From the NCBI GenBank assembly GCA_016707115.1, contig JADJIH010000011.1, positions 1 through 64,000 on the forward strand: a stretch of DNA of 64,000 bases, given 5' to 3'. The position numbers were made by a program, and so were the translations under genes. Within the stretch, counting starts at the first letter, position 1. Every line of letters starts with the position of its first letter. The notes below the pieces were generated by a model. The model was not told where the DNA came from, ran no database searches, and saw nothing but the letters and a program-made list of their open reading frames with translations. Source of the DNA: Ignavibacteriales bacterium. GTDB lineage: Bacteria; Bacteroidota; Ignavibacteria; Ignavibacteriales; Ignavibacteriaceae. Shown one piece after another: positions 58,305 through 64,000 of the stretch.

Positions 58305-60338
58305 ATGAAATCCTTATACTTTTCTTTTTTTCTAACAATTGTCTTTGTTACAGTTTCCTCAACTACTTTTGCACAGTGGTCAACAAACCCGGCGATTAAT
58401 CTTACTGTTTGCGATACGACAGGCGAACAAGCGCTTGCTAAAATTGGATCAACATCAGATGGTGGATCCTACATCTCCTGGTTTGATAACAGAAGCGGGA
58501 GTTATGCCGTCTATTTGCAGCGATTAGATCCGATGGGAAATAAATTATGGGCACCAAATGGATTGCTTGTAAGTAACAATTCACAATCTTCTTCTCTCGT
58601 TGATTGGGATTTGATGGTTGATGACAATGATAATGCAATCGTTGCATTTACCGATACAAGAAACAGCGGAAATCTTAATCCATTTGTTTATGCGATTTCT
58701 CCCACTGGTGATTTTCTTTGGGGCCCAAATGGAATTGATTTAAATCCAACAGCCGATTTTCAAGCTAATCCAAAACTTGCAAAAACTGATGATGGAAATA
58801 TTGTTGTTGCGTGGATAATTGCAGCAACAAGATATCAGGTTGGTTTGCAAAAAATTTCTTCGGCAGGTGCAAAACTCTGGGGAACAAATCCAATCGTTAT
58901 TCAATCTGCAACCGAAGGTTATAACTATCCTGATGTTGTTAAATCTGATAGCGGCGGAGTGATTTTATTTCACACAGCTACAACCGGAAGTTTCCCCGCA
59001 CAAACAGTTAAACTTCGCGCAAAGAAAATTACTTCTGCTGGATCAATTAGCTGGGGTGTAAATGTTCAGGACTTAGGAAAAATTGCCGCTTTCACAACTC
59101 CAAAAGTTTATTCAGATAATAATAATGGCGGATTGATTGCATGGCATGATGATCGAGATAATAATTCATTACAAAGTGGATTTGTACAAAGAGTTTCATC
59201 AAGCGGCACACTTTATTTTCCTGTTGATGGAGCTGAGGTTTCATTAATAGCTAATAGACATAAATTCAATCCTGTTGTAGCTTTTGATATTTCAACAAAT
59301 GATACTTATGTTTTCTGGGTGGAGACAGAACCAAATCAAAATCAAAACGGAATAAGCGGACAAAAACTTTCATTAAACGGAACCAGACAATGGACTGACA
59401 ATGCAAAGATATTTAAGGATTTAAGCGTGGCATTCACAACTTCTATAAGTTACCTAACATCCGAAATGGGAAATGGAAGAGCATACTTGTTTTACCTAGA
59501 AGGAAACGGTTCGGGTCTTAATGATAAAGTTGAAGGTTTTGCCTGCAACACTGCCGGCGATTTTTTATGGACAGGTAATTTCACCATCCTTTCAAACCCA
59601 ACCAGCGATAAACTACAGCTTGTATCCACTGTAGATGTTTATAAAAATTGTAAACTCGCCTGGGGTGATAATCGTTTTGATGGTGCAGGAATTTATGCTC
59701 AGGATATAAATCCTGATGGACAACTTGGTAATTCAATTGTTCCTGTTGAGCTTGTTTCATTCTCTGCAATTGTTTCAAATAATTCAGTTGAACTAACCTG
59801 GATTACAGCAACAGAACTTAACAACTCAGGTTTTGTAATTGAGAGACGAAAAACGATAGACGAAAGAAGTGAAGAATGGGAAGCAATCGGTTTTGTAAAT
59901 GGCAACGGCACAACATCACAATCACATTCATACTCCTTTTCAGACTTTGACATATCAACAGGAAAATATTGGTACAGACTAAAGCAAATAGATTTTGATG
60001 GAACATTTACATACTCAAACGAAGTTGAAGTTGATTTAAGTCTGCCTCATATATTTTCCTTAGCGCAAAATTACCCAAATCCATTTAACCCAATTACAAC
60101 AATAAAATACACAATCCCGAATGTCACCCTGAGTGGCAATGCCATCGAAGGGTCTCGAGTGATTTTAATAATTTATGATTTACTCGGAAACGAAATAACA
60201 ACACTTGTGAATGAAAACAAACCAGCCGGAAATCACGAAGTTAGTTTTGATGCAAAAAATCTTTCAAGCGGAACTTATTTTTATAAGTTACAAGCAGGTT
60301 CATTTGTTGAAACAAAGAAAATGATCTTAATAAGATAA
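58305..60338 (+). CDS. Secreted propeller-like protein with type IX sorting domain
   Basis: 677 residues. Signal peptide (SSTTFAQW) and a long beta-rich region with repeated YISWFDNRSGSYAVYLQRLD-like strands (also VVAWIIAATRYQVGLQKI, LIAWHDDRDNNSLQSGFVQR), likely a propeller. A linker with VPVELVSFSAIVSNNSVELT leads to a fibronectin-like unit and the sorting domain (NYPNPFNPITTIKYTIP, GTYFYKLQAGSFVETKKM). Inside that domain 13 residues are encoded by a repeat (60121-60162). It is followed by a strong terminator. Confidence 0.85.
   Translation: MKSLYFSFFLTIVFVTVSSTTFAQWSTNPAINLTVCDTTGEQALAKIGSTSDGGSYISWFDNRSGSYAVYLQRLDPMGNKLWAPNGLLVSNNSQSSSLVDWDLMVDDNDNAIVAFTDTRNSGNLNPFVYAISPTGDFLWGPNGIDLNPTADFQANPKLAKTDDGNIVVAWIIAATRYQVGLQKISSAGAKLWGTNPIVIQSATEGYNYPDVVKSDSGGVILFHTATTGSFPAQTVKLRAKKITSAGSISWGVNVQDLGKIAAFTTPKVYSDNNNGGLIAWHDDRDNNSLQSGFVQRVSSSGTLYFPVDGAEVSLIANRHKFNPVVAFDISTNDTYVFWVETEPNQNQNGISGQKLSLNGTRQWTDNAKIFKDLSVAFTTSISYLTSEMGNGRAYLFYLEGNGSGLNDKVEGFACNTAGDFLWTGNFTILSNPTSDKLQLVSTVDVYKNCKLAWGDNRFDGAGIYAQDINPDGQLGNSIVPVELVSFSAIVSNNSVELTWITATELNNSGFVIERRKTIDERSEEWEAIGFVNGNGTTSQSHSYSFSDFDISTGKYWYRLKQIDFDGTFTYSNEVEVDLSLPHIFSLAQNYPNPFNPITTIKYTIPNVTLSGNAIEGSRVILIIYDLLGNEITTLVNENKPAGNHEVSFDAKNLSSGTYFYKLQAGSFVETKKMILIR
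60121..60162. repeat. Intergenic-type repeat inserted in a coding region
   Basis: GTCACCCTGAG ... CGAAGGGTCTCGAGTGA is of the same general family as the intergenic palindrome at 27671. Here it lies in frame within the sorting-domain coding sequence and encodes VTLSGNAIEGSRV. Confidence 0.55.
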
Positions 60339-60366
60339 CTTGCATATAATTCATACTAAGGATTTT

Positions 60367-60390
60367 AGGCTCAGGCAACTGAGCCTTTTT
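60367..60390 (+). terminator. Rho-independent terminator
   Basis: AGGCTCAG, loop GCAA, CTGAGCCT and then TTTT. A perfect stem 28 bases after the stop of the secreted-protein gene. Confidence 0.9.
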
Positions 60391-60478
60391 ATTATCCTAA
60401 AACCACTCATCAAATCTTTCTTGCTGTTATCAATCCATTTATCTAAGTTTTGCTGCAAATATTCTACTTTCAGAGAAA

Positions 60479-61597
60479 ATGAACCAGACAAACTCTACGA
60501 AAAAACCCGAACAAAAATTTCGTCATACTATCCAGAGTGATCTTAAAAATATTAATTTCAGAAAAGATTTTAGTAACGAATATAAAAATCTAAGCCGCTT
60601 TTATTTAGACTCTGAGAAAAAATCCCAGCTCGAATCTATGACATTTGTTGAAAGATGGGTTCACAAATTTGCGTGGTTAACAAAAAGTATGTTTCTTCAT
60701 TTAACTCCGCTAAGACGTATTCTCGTACTTCTCGGGGTTTTTTTATTATTTATAAGCAGCAGTGTATCTATTAATAGTGTATCCCTTTCCAGTAACTGGG
60801 GATTGTTCGGTGGATTATTAATTGTGTTTGTTTTGTTTCTTGAATTGAAAGATAAACTTCTTGCTAAAAACGAACTTGAAGCCGGAAGAAAAGTTCAGCG
60901 CGCATTAATGCCGGAACAAAATCCGGAAATAGCCGGGTGGACTATCTGGCTGTTTACTCGTCCTGCTAATGAAGTAGGAGGAGATCTTGTTGATTATTTG
61001 CGGTTGAATGAAAGTAAAACTGTATTAACTATTGCAGATGTTGCAGGCAAAGGACTTCAAGCCGCACTTATGACTTCAAAACTACAAGCAACTATTCGTG
61101 CACTTGCAACAGAAATTAATTCACTTTCAGATTTTGGTAAAAAGATTAATAAAATTTTTCATCGTGATAGTTTACCTAATTTATTTGCCTCAATGCTGTT
61201 CATTCAGATTGATTCCGATTCAGGCAAAATAGATTTTATAAATGCCGGACACTTCCCTCCGCTCATTGTTAACGACAACGAGATTAAAGAACTTTCCAAA
61301 GGTGATATTGCATTGGGGCTTGTTTCAAACGCAGAATACAATGAGCAAACGCTGGTGCTGAAACAATACGAAATATTTGTTGCATATTCAGATGGAGTGT
61401 TTGAAGCAAGAAACGAATACGGTCAATTCTTTGGAATGGAGAGATTTCAAAAATTGATTAAAAATTCATCAAGCAATACACCCCAGCAAATTGGTAATTC
61501 TATTGTGTTACAACTTGAACAATTTATTGGTGATTATCCTGCCGCCGATGATATATCTTTAATAATTATGAAAAGAAATTCCCAGCGTAATATTTAA
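60479..61597 (+). CDS. PP2C/SpoIIE-type serine phosphatase with membrane anchor
   Basis: 372 residues. Residues about 75-125 hold two membrane segments (RILVLLGVFLLFISSSV, WGLFGGLLIVFVLFLEL). The phosphatase domain begins ELEAGRKVQRALMPEQNPEI and shows VGGDLVDYL, LTIADVAGKGLQAALM, IDFINAGHFPPLIV and FVAYSDGVFEARN, covering the Mn/Mg-binding Asp residues of SpoIIE/RsbU phosphatases. It would dephosphorylate an anti-anti-sigma factor, though none is nearby. Its stop overlaps the stop of the convergent regulator. Confidence 0.88.
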   Translation: MNQTNSTKKPEQKFRHTIQSDLKNINFRKDFSNEYKNLSRFYLDSEKKSQLESMTFVERWVHKFAWLTKSMFLHLTPLRRILVLLGVFLLFISSSVSINSVSLSSNWGLFGGLLIVFVLFLELKDKLLAKNELEAGRKVQRALMPEQNPEIAGWTIWLFTRPANEVGGDLVDYLRLNESKTVLTIADVAGKGLQAALMTSKLQATIRALATEINSLSDFGKKINKIFHRDSLPNLFASMLFIQIDSDSGKIDFINAGHFPPLIVNDNEIKELSKGDIALGLVSNAEYNEQTLVLKQYEIFVAYSDGVFEARNEYGQFFGMERFQKLIKNSSSNTPQQIGNSIVLQLEQFIGDYPAADDISLIIMKRNSQRNI

Positions 61598-62403
61598 ACA
61601 GAAAATGTTTTCTTCATAATGTTTCCATATCTCTGACTAATCGGAAACGGAGTGGATATGTTTTTAAGATAAACATTGTAGCTTCTAAATCCGGCCTTCT
61701 CAATCTTATCTAAAAAAAGCATGTTAACAATTGTAGCACGATGAATTCTCAAAAAATCTTTTGCAGGTAATGTTTCAACCCAGTTTCTGATAGATTTTCT
61801 AACCACAATTTTACAGCCATCATCCGTTGTTACTTTAGAGTATTCTTTTAATGCAGATATACATACTATTCTCGAAAATTCAATAAGCTTTAAATTTGCA
61901 CCAATCTTAATAAGAATATGATCAATCTTTTTTGAATGATTTGAAAAAGCATTTTCCGTGGAAATAATCTTATCAGTTAGGCGTGCACTTATAACCTCGA
62001 TCTTCCGAAGCCGTTTATTTATTGATCTTAAAAGTGATTCGTAGGTGATTGGTTTTACAAGAACATCATCAGCACCCAATTCCATTGCCGCTCTTATGTG
62101 AGCATTGTTCGGAGTAGATGTAATTACTAAAAGTGGAATGCATTCTGTAGAGGGGTTTTCATTTAATCGTTTTATAACGCCAAGTTCTTTGTCGCAATTA
62201 TCAAGATCACATATCATAATATCCGGCATATAACGGTCAGCTATTTTTAAACCGTCAGCCTCTCCAACTGTTATGTAAGTATTAAACCCCGCAGATTCTA
62301 AAATATTTTGGAATTCAAAATTCTGTTCAGGATTACCGTGTATTAATAATATTTTTTTCAAATAGTTCTTTGGTAGATCACAAAAAAAGTAAAAATAATT
62401 CAT
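61594..62403 (-). CDS. Response regulator with LytTR DNA-binding domain
   Basis: 269 residues. A receiver with its phospho-Asp in DIMICDLDNCDKELG and a Lys in DDVLVKPITYESL is followed by a linker and a LytTR domain (ALKEYSKVTTDDG, KDFLRIHRATIVNMLFLDKI, TPFPISQRYGNIMKK). Residues 1-15 before KKILLIHGNPEQN may not belong: a TTG start at the LKKILL position is also possible. No kinase lies next to it. Confidence 0.8.
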   Translation of the reverse strand: MNYFYFFCDLPKNYLKKILLIHGNPEQNFEFQNILESAGFNTYITVGEADGLKIADRYMPDIMICDLDNCDKELGVIKRLNENPSTECIPLLVITSTPNNAHIRAAMELGADDVLVKPITYESLLRSINKRLRKIEVISARLTDKIISTENAFSNHSKKIDHILIKIGANLKLIEFSRIVCISALKEYSKVTTDDGCKIVVRKSIRNWVETLPAKDFLRIHRATIVNMLFLDKIEKAGFRSYNVYLKNISTPFPISQRYGNIMKKTFSV

Positions 62404-62635
62404 CCAAAATTAGTTTTATAGATTCCGGGAAACAACAAAGGAATTATTAATGGCGGCGCTTCATACACTCGCTTACAGCATCCTTGTTGCGCTTGTTGAT
62501 TTTTCAATTTAGTACAAAAAACATATTACCTAAAATTGTATAGGTAATATTAATTTTTATGGAATACCAAAATCAAAAACTTCAATCGTTTCTTTTCTAC
62601 ACATCTCATTACTCACTATTTAAAGGAAAACATTT

Positions 62636-63370
62636 ATGATATTTAAATGTAAAAAATTATTAGCAGTAGTATTTATCTGTATCTCTGGTATTTCATTTGC
62701 ACAGGATCTTACCTTAAGTGCTGGCGCTGATGTTGTCAGCAGATACATCTGGCGTGGTATTAATGTTAATGATGCAGTAAACATTCAACCGGCATTAACA
62801 TTATCGGTTTCAGGTTTTAGTGTTGGATTCTGGGGTTCATATAGTTTATCTAATGATGCAAGCAGTAATACATTCGGACAGGAAGTTGATACCTGGCTTG
62901 GTTACACTTATGCTTTTGAAAATGGAATGAGCATTGGTGCTCTTGTAACAGACTACTACTTCCCGAATGCAGGAATCAAATGGGGCAACTTTAATAACTA
63001 CGATGATCCCGAAGGTGGAGGTGCTCACACAATCGAAGCAGGACTTCTTCTAAAAGGACCCAATTCTTTTCCGCTTTCTCTCTCCGGTTTTATGAACGTT
63101 TACAATGATGCCGGCAGTAATACATATTTTCAAATAGATTACCCGACTACTGTTGCAGAAGTTCCTCTTAACTTTTTTGTTGGTGCTTCTACTGGAAGTG
63201 AAGAAAATCCCGGCTACTACGGCACAGAAACATTTAATGTTATAAACGTTGGTGTTAAAGCAACAAAATCTGTTAAGATTACAGAAGATTATTCTTTACC
63301 GGTTTCTGTTACATTTTTAATTAATCCAAGAGCAGAAATTTCTTATCTCGTTTTTGGTTTAACGTTTTAA
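62636..63370 (+). CDS. TorF-family putative porin
   Basis: 244 residues with a signal peptide (GISFAQD) and the family signature SAGADVVSRYIWRGINVND, then barrel strands (VGFWGSYSLS, GALVTDYYFPNAGIKWG) ending in the aromatic YLVFGLTF expected of an outer-membrane barrel. It lies 38 bases before the ammonium transporter start, so the two are probably co-transcribed. Confidence 0.85.
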   Translation: MIFKCKKLLAVVFICISGISFAQDLTLSAGADVVSRYIWRGINVNDAVNIQPALTLSVSGFSVGFWGSYSLSNDASSNTFGQEVDTWLGYTYAFENGMSIGALVTDYYFPNAGIKWGNFNNYDDPEGGGAHTIEAGLLLKGPNSFPLSLSGFMNVYNDAGSNTYFQIDYPTTVAEVPLNFFVGASTGSEENPGYYGTETFNVINVGVKATKSVKITEDYSLPVSVTFLINPRAEISYLVFGLTF

Positions 63371-63408
63371 CACAATTGATAATTTCAAATTTAATATAAG
63401 GAGCTTTT

Positions 63409-64000
63409 ATGTTCGATACTGGTAGTACTGGATTTATGCTTATCGCAACCAGTCTTGTTATGCTTATGACTCCGGGTCTTGCTTTTTTTTATGGCGGACT
63501 TGTTGGTCGTAAAAATGTTTTAGCTATAATGATTCAAAGTTTTGTTTCACTTGGCTGGACAACTGTTATATGGTTTGCTTTCGGTTACTCGCTTTGTTTT
63601 AGCGGCGGAGAAGGCGGAATAATTGGCAATCTTAATATGGCTTTTCTTGCCGGTACAGATCTTAATTCAATCTATACTGGCAACAATAAAATTCCTCTTT
63701 ACGTTTTCTGTTTATATCAAATGATGTTTGCAATCATTACTCCTGCATTAATTACAGGTGCATTTGCAAATAGAGTTCGGTTTCCCGCCTATATGGTTTT
63801 CCTAACTCTCTGGCTAATATTTGTTTACTTTCCATTAGTGCATATGGTTTGGGGCGGTGGCCTGTTAGCACAATGGGGTGTGCTTGATTTTGCAGGTGGA
63901 ATCGTTGTGCATGCAAGCGCTGGAATGGCTGCACTTGCTTCTGTTTTTTATGTTGGCAAAAGAAGCATCGCAGAACGTGGACCGCACAGCATTCCGCTTG
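63409..64000 (+). CDS. amt: Ammonium transporter, 5' part
   Basis: Starts at ATG 63409 with AAGGAGC just upstream and stays open to the window end. LVMLMTPGLAFFYGGLVGRK is the N-terminal Amt/Rh signature; QMMFAIITPALITGAFANR and FAGGIVVHASAGMAALASVF follow, the last including the first pore His (VHASAG). At least 197 residues of a normal 400-450 are visible. It takes up ammonium. Confidence 0.93.
   Translation, partial: MFDTGSTGFMLIATSLVMLMTPGLAFFYGGLVGRKNVLAIMIQSFVSLGWTTVIWFAFGYSLCFSGGEGGIIGNLNMAFLAGTDLNSIYTGNNKIPLYVFCLYQMMFAIITPALITGAFANRVRFPAYMVFLTLWLIFVYFPLVHMVWGGGLLAQWGVLDFAGGIVVHASAGMAALASVFYVGKRSIAERGPHSIPL

Overview
The window is AT-rich, compact bacterial DNA whose gene content points to the Bacteroidota/Chlorobi/Ignavibacteriota (FCB) group, most likely an Ignavibacteria-like organism. 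Five secreted proteins end in a type IX secretion (Por) C-terminal sorting domain with the NYPNPFNPST-type motif followed by a GVYFYQLKAG..TKKM tail. There is also a one-piece hybrid two-component regulator (propeller, kinase, receiver, AraC domain), LytS/LytTR pairs, a dipeptidyl-peptidase IV and a Haem_bd protein. This assignment is inference from gene content; no rRNA or tRNA was recognised in the window.

Layout. 1-5.2 kb: broken genes for a PEGA/Omp28-like lipoprotein and an H-type lectin, then MmcQ/YjbR, a class IV aminotransferase and a PolB-type DNA polymerase II. 5.2-10.6 kb: single accessory genes (SDR, EamA, VOC, SIMPL, HNH, DUF1684) separated by a GCAAAG-rich repeat and by a scar holding the 3' ends of two lost genes. 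10.6-16.2 kb: a minus-strand operon of a receiver/seven-PAS protein, an iron alcohol dehydrogenase and a HisKA_2 kinase. 16.4-20.4 kb: RecQ, MsrA, an F420-type NADP oxidoreductase and an orphan ParA. 20.5-24.1 kb: a five-gene minus-strand group built on an SPFH protein, the best candidate here for an undescribed system. 24.2-31.9 kb: oxidoreductases, YidB, an outer-membrane barrel, a LytS/LytTR pair, a hydrolase and a charged lipoprotein. 32-40.3 kb: membrane and haem-binding proteins, transketolase, a TonB-domain lipoprotein, DPP-IV and a B12-binding radical SAM enzyme. 40.5-42.5 kb: an OmpR-type kinase/regulator pair whose regulator is cut and runs into a beta-carbonic anhydrase that lacks its start. 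42.5-60.3 kb: secreted, mostly type IX cargo proteins around the hybrid regulator. 60.5-64 kb: a PP2C/SpoIIE phosphatase, a LytTR regulator, a TorF-type porin and the start of an ammonium transporter.

A dominant property of this sequence is single-base indels. About fifteen genes are split into adjacent frames that together rebuild a full-length family member, often at runs of A or T, and the density is highest in the first 5.2 kb. I read most of these as sequencing or assembly errors rather than gene decay, and annotate such genes over their full reconstructed span with the break described. Several intergenic regions carry imperfect palindromes of types that recur widely in this kind of genome, often between convergent genes, where they may also terminate transcription.
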